Shown here one piece after another: positions 35,102-44,023 of a stretch of DNA of 64,000 nt. Both the position numbers and the translations under genes were made by a program. Within the stretch, counting starts at the first letter, position 1. The number at the start of each line of letters is the position of its first letter. Below the pieces are notes generated by a model, which made no database searches, had not been told where the DNA came from, and saw only the letters and a list, made by a program, of their open reading frames with translations. Origin of the DNA: Flavobacterium anhuiense. GTDB lineage: Bacteria; Bacteroidota; Bacteroidia; Flavobacteriales; Flavobacteriaceae. The stretch covers positions 186,001-250,000 of the forward strand of contig NZ_JUIV01000005.1 of the NCBI RefSeq assembly GCF_004151235.1, written 5' to 3'.

Positions 35102-35680
35102 TTGAAAAAAGAAAGCGAATATTTTCTTGATAAAGAGTACAATACAATTGTTTACGACAAAGATGATTTGAATTTTAAGGACTTTGAATCTTGCGTTTTT
35201 AACAATTGTAATTTCTCTGCCTGCACTTTTCTTGCCGTTACTTTTATCGACTGCGTTTTTAATGATTGTATTTTCAGCGAAGCCAAAATCAATTATGTCG
35301 CTTTGAGAACGGTCACTTTTAACCGATGTGAAATTAAAGAAGTGAATTTTGCCATGTGCGACAAACTCATTTTTGAAGTTCGTTTTAATGATTGCATTCT
35401 CGATTTTTCTAAGTTTTATACCTTAAAACTAAAAGGAACTCCATTTATCAATTGCAGTTTAATTGCTGTAGATTTTATGGCCGCAGATTTAACGAGCGTA
35501 ATTTTTGACAATTGTGATTTATATCGTTCAGAATTCAGCAAAGCCATCGCCAATAAAGCCGATTTTAAAACGAGTTTTAATTATACTATTGATCCATCAA
35601 AAACTAAATTGAAGAAAGCAGTTTTTTCTTTGAATGAAGTGAAAGGTTTGCTGTTTACTCATGATGTGATTGTGAGTTGA
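35102..35680 (+). CDS. Pentapeptide-repeat-like protein, TTG start
   Basis: A 192-residue protein. The only in-frame start between the upstream stop (35060) and the domain is TTG 35102, immediately preceded by AGGAG, which is unusual for Bacteroidota. The body has about eight degenerate pentapeptide-type repeats with Cys/Phe at i positions: 'CVFNNCNFSACTFLAVTF', 'CVFNDCIFSEAKI', 'CDLYRSEFSKA'. It should form a quadrilateral beta-helix. It closely resembles Qnr/MfpA-type topologies in repeat style, but no evidence supports gyrase protection. It is followed 26 bases later by a small secreted-protein gene. Confidence 0.8.
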   Translation: MKKESEYFLDKEYNTIVYDKDDLNFKDFESCVFNNCNFSACTFLAVTFIDCVFNDCIFSEAKINYVALRTVTFNRCEIKEVNFAMCDKLIFEVRFNDCILDFSKFYTLKLKGTPFINCSLIAVDFMAADLTSVIFDNCDLYRSEFSKAIANKADFKTSFNYTIDPSKTKLKKAVFSLNEVKGLLFTHDVIVS

Positions 35681-35706
35681 ATTAATTTTTAATTTTAATA
35701 AAACAA

Positions 35707-36159
35707 ATGAAAAAGCTTTCTATTCTTCTTTTTTTACTCTTTCATCTAATAACATACTCTCAAAAAACAACTTCGCATAAAAACATAGGAGTAATTTTTT
35801 CAAAAGATTATGATTCCTATCTTTTTGATAATTCAGAGCGCTTCACCCCTACTTCAAATGAAATCAAAGAATTAGAATTTTTGCTTAATAAAAACATAAA
35901 AGCTATCAACACTAATAAATTAACCCCTTTAATACACAAAAACTTAGATAAGTACAATAGACAATATATTGGCTTTTTTAACGAGAAAGGGGAAAGAATT
36001 ATTTATATAAATTTTCTTTGGAGAGAAAATTACACTTCAGAAAAAAAATGGAAAACCGAATGGTATGATGTCGAAGATGGAGGCAGTTATTATTGGAATA
36101 TAAAATATAATTTAGTCAATAAAACTTTCTTTGATTTTCGAGTAAACACCCTTGGTTAA
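35707..36159 (+). CDS. Small exported hypothetical protein
   Basis: A 150-residue protein with signal peptide MKKLSILLFLLFHLITYSQ. The mature part is polar with a C-terminal beta-rich 'ERIIYINFLWRENYTSEKKW' and 'VEDGGSYYWNIKYNLVN'. No recognised family or catalytic motif. It is just downstream of the pentapeptide-repeat gene and ends one base before the convergent GNAT gene's stop. Its codon use is AT-rich. Confidence 0.75.
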   Translation: MKKLSILLFLLFHLITYSQKTTSHKNIGVIFSKDYDSYLFDNSERFTPTSNEIKELEFLLNKNIKAINTNKLTPLIHKNLDKYNRQYIGFFNEKGERIIYINFLWRENYTSEKKWKTEWYDVEDGGSYYWNIKYNLVNKTFFDFRVNTLG

Positions 36160-36160
36160 A

Positions 36161-36658
36161 TTAAATTTCCTTCTCCATCACATAATCCTCCATCAAATAC
36201 CCATTCCCAATTTCTATATCAACGGTTTCTTTAATTTCGAAACCTAGTTTTTTATAGAAATTTAAAGCAGTATTAAAGCGATTTACGTTTAATAAAAGTT
36301 GATTGGAATTATTTTCTGAAGCCATTTTTGCGATTTCTTCAAATACTATTTTACCAAAACCTTTTCCTTGTGTTTCTGGCAAAAGATAGATTTTATGAAT
36401 TTTGGTTATAGCTTCATTTTTATAATTGTGTTCAATTCCTATAAAGCCAATTGTAGAGTCAGAATCTAGAATGAGATAAAATAATTGTTCTTTATTCTCA
36501 ATTTGCTTTGCTAAAGCCTCATCAGAATAAAACAAACCTAACATATAATCTAATTGCTCTTTGGATAATATCTCTCCATAAGTAATAGGCCAAGTGATGT
36601 TTGTAATTTTCTGAATTGTAGAGATATCACCTAACCCTGCTTCTGAAATGCTAATCAT
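36161..36658 (-). CDS. GNAT N-acetyltransferase
   Basis: A 165-residue acetyl-CoA-dependent transferase. Motif A is 'IHKIYLLPETQGKGFGKIVF' (Q-G-K-G-F-G pyrophosphate loop) near residues 85-104, and motif B is 'LNVNRFNTALNFYKKLGFEI' near 121-140. The overall N-terminal 'ISEAGLGDISTIQKI' matches small GNATs acting on amines or protein N-termini. It lies 22 bases downstream of the GMP reductase gene on the same strand, so the two may be co-transcribed. Confidence 0.9.
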   Translation of the reverse strand: MISISEAGLGDISTIQKITNITWPITYGEILSKEQLDYMLGLFYSDEALAKQIENKEQLFYLILDSDSTIGFIGIEHNYKNEAITKIHKIYLLPETQGKGFGKIVFEEIAKMASENNSNQLLLNVNRFNTALNFYKKLGFEIKETVDIEIGNGYLMEDYVMEKEI

Positions 36659-36679
36659 AATGTATTTTGAAATATATTT

Positions 36680-37720
36680 TTATTTTGTAAAAACTTGATT
36701 TTCTTGTTCGCTTACGCGGATGAAAGTCGTTCGTTTAGTCAATTCTTTTAATCGTGAGGCTCCAACGTAAGTGCAAGTACTTCTTATTCCGCCTAAAATA
36801 TCTAAAACCGTATAAATTACTTCGCCTTTAAACGGAACTTGAACTGTTTTTCCTTCACTTGCCCTGTATTCTGCAACGCCTCCAGCATGTTTGTCCATTG
36901 CGGTTTTCGAACTCATTCCGTAAAACTGTTTGAATTTTTCGCCATTTACTTCGATTAGTTCTCCACCACTTTCGGTATGTCCTGCCAGCATTCCGCCTAA
37001 CATTACAAAATCGGCACCAGCACCAAAAGCTTTGGCTACGTCTCCTGGAGTTGTACATCCTCCATCGCTTATAATATGTCCGCCTAAACCGTGAGCGGCA
37101 TCAGCGCATTCTATAATTGCAGACAATTGCGGATAACCAACACCCGTTTTAACACGCGTTGTACATACAGAACCAGGACCAATTCCGACTTTTACAATAT
37201 CAGCGCCGGCTAATAATAGTTCTTCGGTCATTTCTCCTGTAACGACGTTTCCTGCAATAATGATTTTATCAGGATACTGTTTTCTGGTTTTCTTTAAAAA
37301 TTGAACAAAATGTTCCGAATAACCATTGGCAACATCAATACAGATAAATTTCAGTAAAGGATTTGCAGAGATTATTTTTTCGATTTTCTCAAAATCTTCT
37401 TTTCCTGTCCCAGTGCTTACCGCAATATAATCGTAGAAATCTGGAGTTGCATTTTTTAAGAAATTATTCCATTCTTCTAAAGTGTAGTGTTTATGAATGG
37501 CCGTAAAAAGTTTTTCTTTTGCTAAAACCTTCGCTATTTCAAAAGTTCCTACCGTATCCATATTGGCCGCCATAATCGGAATTCCTGCCCAACTAGCAGT
37601 GCTGTGCAAAAACTTAAAATTTTGTTCTAAGGAAACTTCAGATCTGCTTTTGAGCGTTGATCTTTTAGGTCTAAACATGACGTCTTTAAAGCCAAGCTTC
37701 AGGTCCATTTCTATTCTCAT
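36680..37720 (-). CDS. guaC: GMP reductase
   Basis: A 346-residue IMPDH-family TIM-barrel enzyme converting GMP to IMP with NADPH and releasing ammonia. The catalytic loop is '[18 protein letters not shown]' with Cys186; '[14 protein letters not shown]' and '[20 protein letters not shown]' are the family motifs. The absence of CBS domains and the length favour GMP reductase over IMP dehydrogenase. An alternative start MDLKLGF lies at 37708. Purine salvage role; a GNAT gene follows by 22 bases. Confidence 0.93.
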   Translation of the reverse strand: MRIEMDLKLGFKDVMFRPKRSTLKSRSEVSLEQNFKFLHSTASWAGIPIMAANMDTVGTFEIAKVLAKEKLFTAIHKHYTLEEWNNFLKNATPDFYDYIAVSTGTGKEDFEKIEKIISANPLLKFICIDVANGYSEHFVQFLKKTRKQYPDKIIIAGNVVTGEMTEELLLAGADIVKVGIGPGSVCTTRVKTGVGYPQLSAIIECADAAHGLGGHIISDGGCTTPGDVAKAFGAGADFVMLGGMLAGHTESGGELIEVNGEKFKQFYGMSSKTAMDKHAGGVAEYRASEGKTVQVPFKGEVIYTVLDILGGIRSTCTYVGASRLKELTKRTTFIRVSEQENQVFTK

Positions 37721-37740
37721 AGTTCGAGATTTTGGTTACT

Positions 37741-37940
37741 CTCAAATGTAAGAATTTCTGATTTTAGATTTCAGATATTAGATTAACAAAAAGTTGAACT
37801 TGTGAACAATTGTCCATTAGTTTGCTTTCGCGAAAGCACTGATTAAAGCTCTTTTAATTTGATGTACTTTGCGCGGGCTTCGACTTCGCTCAGCCTGACA
37901 AACTTGAAACTTTAAACCTGAAACAAAACAAACAAAAAAC
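37741..37940. other. Gap between guaC and miaE with repeat fragments
   Basis: Contains the palindrome gctttcgcgaaagc (37824-37837), a 'cttcgacttcgctcagcctg' fragment (about 37878-37897), and 'gaaactttaaacctgaaaca', which relates to the tttcaggttta repeat near 9,690. No gene is supported. Confidence 0.6.
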
Positions 37941-38534
37941 TTATCCGTGAATAGTTTCTCCTTTTCCGTAATTGGTAATGATAGATTCTTCAAAAGCCAA
38001 CCATTCTCTCCAACGTTTTTCAACATCAATTCCAACTCCGTATTTGCGAGCATAAGTGATGAAAGTGGTGTAATGTCCTGCTTCGCTTTCCATTAATTCT
38101 CTATAAAAAACTGCTAATTCTTCATCTTGAATATTTTCTGAAAGCACTTTAAAACGTTCACAACTTCTAGCTTCGATCATAGCGGAAAAAAGAAGCCTTT
38201 CTACAAGACCAGAAACACGGCTTCCGTCACCGCTTCTTTTCATGTATTGGTAAAGTTCGTTTACGTAATCGTCTTTACGCTCGCGACCTAATTTTAGTCC
38301 TCTTTTAATGATGATATTATGAACTTGCTCGAAATGATCTACTTCTTCTTTTACTAAAGCCAATAAATCTTGAACCAAATCCTGATGCTCTGGATTGTTT
38401 GTAATAATTGTAATCGCGTTTGTTGCTGCTTTTTGTTCGCACCACGCGTGATCTGTTAAGATTTCTTCAATGTTTTTCTCAACAATATTTACCCATCTTG
38501 GGTCGGTTGGCAATTGTAATCTTAATACGCCCAT
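37941..38534 (-). CDS. miaE: tRNA-(ms2io6A)-hydroxylase
   Basis: A 197-residue ferritin-like di-iron hydroxylase that hydroxylates ms2i6A37 of tRNA. Family blocks: 'LRLQLPTDPRWVNIVEKNIE' at the start, 'ILTDHAWCEQKAATNAI', the metal-binding 'LLALVKEEVDHFEQVHNIII', then 'LLFSAMIEARSCERFKVLS' and 'FYRELMESEAGHYTTFI', which supply the Glu/His ligands. The length matches. Stands alone between guaC and glyA on the minus strand. Confidence 0.93.
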   Translation of the reverse strand: MGVLRLQLPTDPRWVNIVEKNIEEILTDHAWCEQKAATNAITIITNNPEHQDLVQDLLALVKEEVDHFEQVHNIIIKRGLKLGRERKDDYVNELYQYMKRSGDGSRVSGLVERLLFSAMIEARSCERFKVLSENIQDEELAVFYRELMESEAGHYTTFITYARKYGVGIDVEKRWREWLAFEESIITNYGKGETIHG

Positions 38535-38629
38535 TTCTTAATTATGAGTTATGAGTTATAAATGCAAAAATCGAAAGTCAAAAATAAGGCTTTTGACTTT
38601 CGATTTTAAAACTTTAAGACTTATCTTAA

Positions 38630-39904
38630 TTAGTAAGCAAAAATTGGTCTTTCGCTCATCATATCGTTTACTTGTTCAGCAACTTCTTCAATAACAGCTT
38701 CATCTGTATGGTTAGACAAAACTTTATCGATAAGCTCAACAATAGTTTCCATATCTTTTTCAACTAAACCACGAGTTGTGATTGCAGCTGTTCCAACACG
38801 AATTCCAGAAGTGATAAATGGAGATTTATCGTCAAAAGGAACCATGTTTTTGTTTACTGTAATTTCAGCTTTTACTAATGCATTCTCAGCTTCTTTACCA
38901 GAAATATTTTTATTTCTTAAGTCAATAAGCATCATGTGGTTATCAGTTCCGCCAGAGATAATGTTGTAACCTCTTTTTACGAAAGCGTCAGCCATTGCAT
39001 TTGCATTTTTTTGCAATTGCATTGCGTAAGTAAAGAACTCATCTTTAAGAGCTTCACCAAAAGCAACTGCTTTAGCTGCAATAATGTGCATTAAAGGCCC
39101 ACCTTGATTTCCTGGGAAAACCGCTAAGTCTAATAATGAAGACATCATTCTGATTTCTCCTTTTGGAGTTGTTAATCCTTGTGGATTTGGGAAATCTTTA
39201 CCCATTAAAATCAAACCTCCACGTGGTCCTCTTAATGTTTTGTGAGTTGTTGTAGAAACAATATGACAATGTGGAATTGGATCATTTAATAGTCCCTTTG
39301 CAATAAGACCAGCCGGGTGAGAAATATCAGCAAATAAGATCGCTCCTACGCTGTCAGCAATTTGTCTGAAACGAGCAAAATCCATATCACGAGAATAAGC
39401 AGAAGCTCCAGCGATGATTAATTTTGGCTGTTCTTTAGTTGCAATTTCTTGAATTTTATCATAATCTAAACGACCAGTTTCAGCATCTACACCGTAGAAT
39501 ACTGGACGATATAAACGTCCTGAGAAGTTTACAGGAGAACCATGAGTTAAGTGACCTCCGTGAGATAAATCGAAACCTAAAATAGTATCACCAGGATTTA
39601 AACAAGCGTGGTATACAGCTGTATTTGCTTGAGAACCTGAGTGAGGCTGTACGTTTGCATATTCAGCGCCAAACAATTCTTTAGCTCTGTCAATTGCAAT
39701 CTGCTCAATAACGTCAACTACTTCGCAACCGCCGTAGTATCTTTTGCCAGGATAACCCTCAGCATATTTATTAGTTAAAACAGACCCTGCTGCTGCCATT
39801 ACTTCATCACTTACAAAATTCTCAGAAGCGATAAGCTCTAGTCCGTGAATTTGTCTTTCTTTTTCCTCTTGGATAAGATCAAAAATTTGTTCGTCGCGTT
39901 GCAT
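38630..39904 (-). CDS. glyA: Serine hydroxymethyltransferase
   Basis: A 424-residue PLP enzyme making glycine and 5,10-methylene-THF from serine. The start is ATG 39904 ([11 protein letters not shown]); the 17 extra upstream residues are excluded because the -7 promoter TATTTTTG at 39930-39937 lies inside them. '[16 protein letters not shown]', '[14 protein letters not shown]', the PLP-lysine loop '[15 protein letters not shown]' and '[19 protein letters not shown]' are all intact. It is divergent from fumarylacetoacetase with a shared control region. Confidence 0.95.
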   Translation of the reverse strand: MQRDEQIFDLIQEEKERQIHGLELIASENFVSDEVMAAAGSVLTNKYAEGYPGKRYYGGCEVVDVIEQIAIDRAKELFGAEYANVQPHSGSQANTAVYHACLNPGDTILGFDLSHGGHLTHGSPVNFSGRLYRPVFYGVDAETGRLDYDKIQEIATKEQPKLIIAGASAYSRDMDFARFRQIADSVGAILFADISHPAGLIAKGLLNDPIPHCHIVSTTTHKTLRGPRGGLILMGKDFPNPQGLTTPKGEIRMMSSLLDLAVFPGNQGGPLMHIIAAKAVAFGEALKDEFFTYAMQLQKNANAMADAFVKRGYNIISGGTDNHMMLIDLRNKNISGKEAENALVKAEITVNKNMVPFDDKSPFITSGIRVGTAAITTRGLVEKDMETIVELIDKVLSNHTDEAVIEEVAEQVNDMMSERPIFAY

Positions 39905-39929
39905 TTTTTTGTTTTTCGTTAATTTCACG

Positions 39930-39955
39930 CAAAAATACAAAAAAACGTTTGTCAA
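39930..39955 (-). promoter_or_regulatory. glyA promoter
   Basis: The -7 TATTTTTG (39930-39937, minus) and a TTG at 39953-39955 (minus) are separated by 15 bases, slightly short of the usual 17-23. The TTG lies in the GTTTGTCAAAC palindrome (39947-39957), which also supplies the fahA -33 box. Confidence 0.5.
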
Positions 39956-39978
39956 ACAGCTAGATTATGATATATTTG
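39949..39978 (+). promoter_or_regulatory. fahA promoter TTG-N19-TATATTTG
   Basis: The -33 TTG (39949-39951) and -7 TATATTTG (39971-39978) are exactly 19 bases apart, matching the Bacteroidota consensus; the expected start of transcription is about 30 bases before the ATG. Confidence 0.75.
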
Positions 39979-40013
39979 ACATGTAATTTTTCAACAAACA
40001 ATTAACATTAAAC

Positions 40014-41297
40014 ATGCCAATAACCGCCAACGATACCAGTAGAAAATCATGGTTAGAAGTGCCTCAAAATAGCGACTTCCCTATTCAGAATATTCCTTTT
40101 GGTGTATTTCTTACCAAAGAAAATGTCGTTACAGTAGGAACGAGAATTGGCGATTATGCCATAGATTTAGGGGCTTTACAGCAATTAAACTATTTTGAAG
40201 GAATAGAATTAACCGATGATATGTTTATGCAGGATACGCTGAATGATTTTATTTCTGACGGAAAAAAAACATGGCGTTTGGTTCGAAATCGTATCGCAGA
40301 TATTTTCGACGAAAACAATCCGCAACTAAGAGATTCAACAAAACATCGAGATATTGTTATATTTAAAATTGAAGATGTAGAGATGCAACTTCCTGTTTTA
40401 ATTGGTGATTATACTGACTTTTACTCAAGTAGAGAACACGCTACAAACGTAGGTAAAATGTTCCGTGATCCTGAGAATGCGTTATTGCCAAACTGGCTTC
40501 ATATTCCAGTTGGATATCACGGAAGAAGCTCTACAATTGTGCCTTCCGGAATTCCAGTTCACCGACCAATGGGACAAACTCTGCCTGCTGGTCATGACAC
40601 TCCTGTTTTTGGTGCTTCACGCTTAGTAGATTTCGAATTGGAAACTGCTTTTATCACTACAGATGTGAATGTAATGGGCGAGAATATTTCAACTTATGAA
40701 GCTGAAGACTATATTTTCGGAATGGTTTTACTAAATGACTGGAGTGCTCGCGATATTCAGAAATGGGAATATGTGCCTCTTGGACCATTTTTAGCTAAAA
40801 ACTTTGCCACATCCATTTCTCCTTGGATTGTAACTATGGATGCTTTGGAGCCTTTCAGAACAAAAGGTCCAAAACAAGATCCTTCGCCGCTTCCTTATTT
40901 ACAAACAAAAGGCAAAAAAGCTTTTGACATCCATTTGGAAGTTTCTTTACAACCAGAAGATCAAGAAGAAACTGTTATTTCAAGATCGAACTTTAAATAT
41001 ATGTATTGGTCTATGGCTCAGCAATTGACACACCATACCTCAAACGGATGTCGTGTAAATTCTGGCGATATGATGGGTTCTGGGACTATCTCTGGTCCAA
41101 CTCCTGATAGTTTTGGTTCTATGCTGGAATTAACTTGGGGAGGAAAAAATCCATTAAAATTGAAAGATGGAAGCGAACGTAAATTTATTGAAGATAATGA
41201 CACTGTAATTATTCGCGGTTTCTGTGAAAATAACGAAGTAAGAATTGGTTTTGGAGAAGTTTCTAGCCAATTGTTACCTCCATTTACAAGACAATGA
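40014..41297 (+). CDS. fahA: Fumarylacetoacetase
   Basis: A 427-residue hydrolase splitting fumarylacetoacetate into fumarate and acetoacetate, the final step of tyrosine/phenylalanine catabolism. The N-terminal SH3-like part is followed by the FAH domain with 'DYTDFYSSREHATNVGKMF', 'VGYHGRSSTIVPSG', the metal-ligand block 'VDFELETAFITTDVN', and 'NDWSARDIQKWEYVPLGPFL'. Full length and intact. No other tyrosine degradation gene is nearby. It is divergent from glyA. Confidence 0.95.
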   Translation: MPITANDTSRKSWLEVPQNSDFPIQNIPFGVFLTKENVVTVGTRIGDYAIDLGALQQLNYFEGIELTDDMFMQDTLNDFISDGKKTWRLVRNRIADIFDENNPQLRDSTKHRDIVIFKIEDVEMQLPVLIGDYTDFYSSREHATNVGKMFRDPENALLPNWLHIPVGYHGRSSTIVPSGIPVHRPMGQTLPAGHDTPVFGASRLVDFELETAFITTDVNVMGENISTYEAEDYIFGMVLLNDWSARDIQKWEYVPLGPFLAKNFATSISPWIVTMDALEPFRTKGPKQDPSPLPYLQTKGKKAFDIHLEVSLQPEDQEETVISRSNFKYMYWSMAQQLTHHTSNGCRVNSGDMMGSGTISGPTPDSFGSMLELTWGGKNPLKLKDGSERKFIEDNDTVIIRGFCENNEVRIGFGEVSSQLLPPFTRQ

Positions 41298-41331
41298 AGA
41301 GCAGATTTAACATCTGAAGATAAATAAAAAT

Positions 41332-41361
41332 AAAAAACCTTGGCAATGCCAAGGTTTTTTT
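41332..41361. terminator. Bidirectional terminator fahA / endonuclease-like gene
   Basis: Stem aaaaccttggca / tgccaaggtttt with flanking A and T runs, between convergent genes. Confidence 0.85.
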
Positions 41362-41404
41362 ATGCTTTTACATTAAACTAAAATTGAAAGGAAAAAATTA
41401 TTTA

Positions 41405-42586
41405 TTATAAAACCACCTTTACCCAAACCAAACGATGATCTGAGCTGGATTCACGTTTTTCAACTAATTGCGACATTGGCTGTCCTTTTGCAGGCCAGAA
41501 TACACCGCTATTGACCACCTTAAATCCAAGTTTGGACGGCAATACATAATCAGCTCGCATTCTCCAAAAGGCAGTATGATTAACTCCAAAAGGATTTTTA
41601 GGACTAAATTCTGCGCCACCTTTACTTGCAGGCGTAAAGTCGCTATTAATTTTCGGACTTTCTATTAAGAATTTTATGCCTTCTCTAATGGCGTCTCCCT
41701 CAACCGGCGAAGCGTTTTGATCGCCCAATATTACAAATCGAGAATTTGGAGACAAACCACCTTTTACTCCTTTATCATCATAAATATACGAAGCCGAGTT
41801 GTCTGAAATATAATCTCTCCAGAATCGGATTTCATCATGATTTCTTTTTCCGTTTCGATCTTCAGCACCATCAAAAGTAGGAGGAGTTGGATGACTGACT
41901 AAAACATGAACTATTTTATTGCCAATCTGTACAGGAACATCCCAATGCGATTTTGAAGATAACGGAAATTCCTTCCATGCTTTCTTACTGTACCAATCCG
42001 ATCCATCTGTTTTTTTTGTAATCAATGCTCCTGGCATATCTTTCCATTTAAAATGCTGAAAAGTGCGAACTGCCTTAACATCAATAGGATATTTAGACAA
42101 AAACATCATTCCATATTGCCCGGGATACATACCAAACGCCCATGCATCATTTCCAAAATTATCCAACTTTCCGTCATTGTTCAAATCGTAAGGACTTGGC
42201 TGACCCGTATTCACTGTTGAATAATAGTAGTAAGGATAATCGATAGCTGTTGCTTCGCCTTGGCTCACATTCAAATAATTTTTTATAAACGCCTTTACAC
42301 CAAGTTCAGGATCTTTAATATAATCAAATTCGTTTAACAGAATAACATCTGGCCTAACGGTCTGAATAATCTGGGCAATATTTCTGATTTGAGTATTATT
42401 TCCTGAACTAAGCTGCTTAATCAATATCTGCTCAGATTTTCCCATTGCGCCTTTGGGAGAATAATTATCAGATTCCATACTTACATTGTAGGTAGCAAAT
42501 GTAAGCTCATTTTTTTCCTGCGACTCAGACTGTGAAAATAGAACTCCTGAAGAAAGCACGGAAAGAATAAAAAATATTTTCTTCAT
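41405..42586 (-). CDS. Secreted endonuclease/exonuclease/phosphatase-fold protein
   Basis: A 393-residue protein with signal peptide ending VLFSQ. EEP-fold motifs: 'LTFATYNVSMES' (metal-binding Asn), 'RPDVILLNEFDYI' (Glu), 'VHVLVSHPTPP' (His), 'FVILGDQNASPVEGDA' (Asp-Asn) and 'SSDHRLVWVKV' (terminal His). A large insertion around residues 130-165 includes an EF-hand-like 'DLNNDGKLDNFG'. It could be a periplasmic or secreted nuclease, phosphodiesterase or phosphatase; the substrate is unknown. Monocistronic. Confidence 0.88.
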   Translation of the reverse strand: MKKIFFILSVLSSGVLFSQSESQEKNELTFATYNVSMESDNYSPKGAMGKSEQILIKQLSSGNNTQIRNIAQIIQTVRPDVILLNEFDYIKDPELGVKAFIKNYLNVSQGEATAIDYPYYYYSTVNTGQPSPYDLNNDGKLDNFGNDAWAFGMYPGQYGMMFLSKYPIDVKAVRTFQHFKWKDMPGALITKKTDGSDWYSKKAWKEFPLSSKSHWDVPVQIGNKIVHVLVSHPTPPTFDGAEDRNGKRNHDEIRFWRDYISDNSASYIYDDKGVKGGLSPNSRFVILGDQNASPVEGDAIREGIKFLIESPKINSDFTPASKGGAEFSPKNPFGVNHTAFWRMRADYVLPSKLGFKVVNSGVFWPAKGQPMSQLVEKRESSSDHRLVWVKVVL

Positions 42587-42684
42587 ATAAAATTAAATCT
42601 GCATTTCTGCATTGTTGAACATACGAATATAAGAAGGATGTTGGGACACGCGGCAAATCTGTCTGTTAAATATACAACAAAAAA

Positions 42685-42712
42685 AGCTGCCACTTTTGGT
42701 GACAGCTTAAAT
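42685..42712 (-). terminator. Terminator of agmatine deiminase
   Basis: Stem aagctgccac / gtgacagctt with one mismatch and minus-strand T run. Confidence 0.75.
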
Positions 42713-42749
42713 ATTATAAGAAAGTCTCTGAATATCTGATCATTTTATC

Positions 42750-42792
42750 ACAGATTAAAAAAATCAAAACGATTACTTTATAATCTGCGGCT
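42750..42792. repeat. Partial cacagatta-family inverted repeat
   Basis: 'cacagattaaaaaaatc' and 'gattactttataatctgcgg' form an imperfect hairpin and match the outer arms of the nested elements at 25066 and 53611, without the inner arms. Confidence 0.55.
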
Positions 42793-42799
42793 ACTATTT

Positions 42800-43840
42800 T
42801 TATGCAGGAATCTGCTGACTTAAACAATGTAATGTTCCAAATCCCCAGATGAAATCAATACAGCTGATACCGATTACCTCTCTATCTGGGAAACATTCTG
42901 CTAAAATATTTAAAGCTACACGATCATTACTATCGTTGAATGTTGGCACTAAAACACAATTATTCAAAATCAAGAAATTAGCATAACTTGCTGGCAATCT
43001 TAAATCTTCAAAATCTACACGTTTTGGCATTGGAAGTGCCACAATCACAGGAGATTTTCCGTTTTCTAATTTTGCGTTTTGCAGACGTTTCAAATTATCC
43101 TGCAAAGGTTTGTAATTTGAATCGTTTTTATCTGTTTCTACAATTGTTACAATCGTATCTTCATTGACAAATCGACATAAATCGTCGATATGTCCGTGCG
43201 TATCATCTCCTTCTATTCCATCACCTAACCAAATTACATTGGTAACCCCAAGATATTCTTTAAAAACTGCTTCGTAATCTTCTTTGGTAAAGCCAGCGTT
43301 ACGAACCTGAATTGTTGGATGCATTAAGCATTCTTCAGAAGTCAATAAAGTTCCTTTTCCGTTTACATCAATCGCCCCACCTTCAACAATTACGGGTTTT
43401 CCTTTGTACATTACCTGCGTTAGCGGCACATCAATAAAATCGGCCACTTTACCTGGAACAAATTTATCTAATTGATAATTTTTATATTTCGCCCAACCGT
43501 TAAAATTGAAATTTAATGCTTCTCTTTTCGAACCATTTTTCACAATAATTGGTCCTGAGTCACGCATCCAGCTTCTGTTGGTTTTATGAATGATATAAGA
43601 AACATTTTTAAGATTTACACGAGCTCTTTCAAGCATATCAGCAACTTTTTCTTTTAGTTTTTCGTCGGCTACAACCAAAAAAACAGTTTCAAAAGTGGCT
43701 ACTTTTTTTATAAATTCTACAAAAGCCCATTGAACTGCTTCGTATTTTCCTGGCCAATCATTACCATTATGCGGAAAGCACAATACAATTCCTTGCTGTT
43801 TTTCCCATTCTGCTGGAAATCTTCTATTATTTGTTGACAT
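42800..43840 (-). CDS. aguA: Agmatine deiminase
   Basis: A 346-residue guanidino-modifying enzyme converting agmatine to N-carbamoylputrescine and ammonia. Motifs are 'RFPAEWEKQQGIVLCFPHN', 'TNRSWMRDSGPIIV', 'VEGGAIDVNGKGTLLTSEEC', 'IWLGDGIEGDDTHGHIDDLC' (the catalytic Asp/His) and the nucleophile Cys339 in 'FGTLHCLSQQIPA'. Complete. Its pathway partner AguB lies about 4.4 kb away on the same strand, with two opposite-strand envelope genes between. Confidence 0.94.
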   Translation of the reverse strand: MSTNNRRFPAEWEKQQGIVLCFPHNGNDWPGKYEAVQWAFVEFIKKVATFETVFLVVADEKLKEKVADMLERARVNLKNVSYIIHKTNRSWMRDSGPIIVKNGSKREALNFNFNGWAKYKNYQLDKFVPGKVADFIDVPLTQVMYKGKPVIVEGGAIDVNGKGTLLTSEECLMHPTIQVRNAGFTKEDYEAVFKEYLGVTNVIWLGDGIEGDDTHGHIDDLCRFVNEDTIVTIVETDKNDSNYKPLQDNLKRLQNAKLENGKSPVIVALPMPKRVDFEDLRLPASYANFLILNNCVLVPTFNDSNDRVALNILAECFPDREVIGISCIDFIWGFGTLHCLSQQIPA

Positions 43841-43995
43841 AAATAGGTTCTAATTTAGAAAGTGCAAAGATAAGCATTCGTTAGGATTATAAAACATCTG
43901 ATTAAAATTCCTCATGATTTCACAAAATTTATCCTGCAAAATTTAAGTTAAAGATTAAATAATACAGCCTTAATATTTAACAGAGACCTCAGAAT

Positions 43996-44003
43996 TACTT
44001 TTG
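43996..44003 (+). promoter_or_regulatory. -7 element TACTTTTG upstream of the choice-of-anchor gene
   Basis: Matches TAnnTTTG, 21 bases before the ATG; -33 box unclear. Confidence 0.4.
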
Positions 44004-44023
44004 CCAAAACTAAAAACTAACAC

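Noticed and set aside
35102..35680. Qnr-type quinolone resistance protein
   Set aside because: Pentapeptide repeats are degenerate and there is no support for gyrase-protection features; kept as a generic repeat protein.
37817..38053. 78-codon minus-strand frame between guaC and miaE
   Set aside because: Overlaps miaE and crosses repeat fragments; shadow frame.
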